Of a stretch of DNA of 5,291 nucleotides, positions 5,229-5,291 are shown piece by piece (the stretch's first letter is position 1; every line of letters starts with the position of its first letter). The DNA comes from a bacterium MnTg04 (GTDB lineage Bacteria; Pseudomonadota; Gammaproteobacteria; Steroidobacterales; MnTg04), in the NCBI GenBank assembly GCA_008975185.1, contig BFAU01000241.1:1-5291 (forward strand), in the 5' to 3' direction. The position numbers and the translations under genes are program-made. The notes under the pieces were generated by a model that was given only the letters and a program-made list of their open reading frames with translations, ran no database searches and was not told where the DNA came from.

Positions 5229-5291
5229 ATGTTTAGCGACCTGTTTTTAATCGCCCTGATTCTATGCTGTTTTTTTTGCTTTCGCGGCCTG
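5229..5291 (+). CDS. Start of a small membrane protein gene, cut by the window end
   Basis: An AGGAG ribosome site (5219-5223) lies five bases before an ATG, 19 bases after the pspC stop, so this is very probably the next gene of the operon. The 21 visible residues begin MFSDLF and continue as a hydrophobic stretch with three cysteines (LCCFFC), then FRGL. That fits an N-terminal membrane helix. Psp operons often carry extra small membrane proteins after pspC, such as PspD, but too little is visible to assign one. Confidence 0.65.
   Translation, partial: MFSDLFLIALILCCFFCFRGL

Overview
The window looks like chromosomal DNA of a gammaproteobacterium. The right half is a phage-shock-protein (Psp) envelope-stress locus of the enterobacterial type. 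A sigma54 activator gene, pspF, faces away from pspA-pspB-pspC, and a -24/-12 promoter lies between them. PspF, PspA and PspB are easy to align by eye with the Escherichia coli proteins. The left-hand neighbours differ from E. coli, and moderate GC with several secreted hypotheticals would suit a marine or sediment lineage. I cannot name a genus.

Layout. Positions 1-176 are non-coding and carry four related motifs spaced 32-34 bp apart, which look like the end of an IS21-type insertion sequence whose genes lie left of the window. A minus-strand block follows: a secreted protein of unknown function (215-811), an intrinsic terminator (865-890), and an exported YHS-domain protein (1008-1475). 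The 240-bp gap at 1500-1739 holds a long imperfect inverted repeat (1589-1682). Next, also on the minus strand, is a 2-oxoglutarate/Fe(II) oxygenase (1740-2336), whose start codon overlaps the stop of pspF (2333-3403). The AT-rich pspF-pspA gap (3404-3608) holds the sigma54 promoter, candidate PspF and IHF sites, a candidate pspF promoter and a possible 31-codon membrane peptide. On the plus strand come pspA (3609-4283), a strong stem-loop at its stop codon, pspB (4315-4533), a short pspC-like gene (4566-4811), a full-length pspC (4814-5209), and the start of another small membrane-protein gene (5229 to the window end).

How it works together. By analogy with E. coli, PspA binds and inhibits PspF when the membrane is healthy. 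Under inner-membrane stress, PspB and PspC draw PspA to the membrane. PspF then activates sigma54 RNA polymerase at the pspA promoter, and PspA oligomers support the membrane. Departures from the E. coli arrangement are the oxygenase coupled to pspF, the GSFTGA loop in PspF, the tandem pspC genes, the stem-loop after pspA, and the small membrane ORFs at each edge of the operon. The core is a known system; the oxygenase coupling and the duplicated pspC are the parts most likely to be new.
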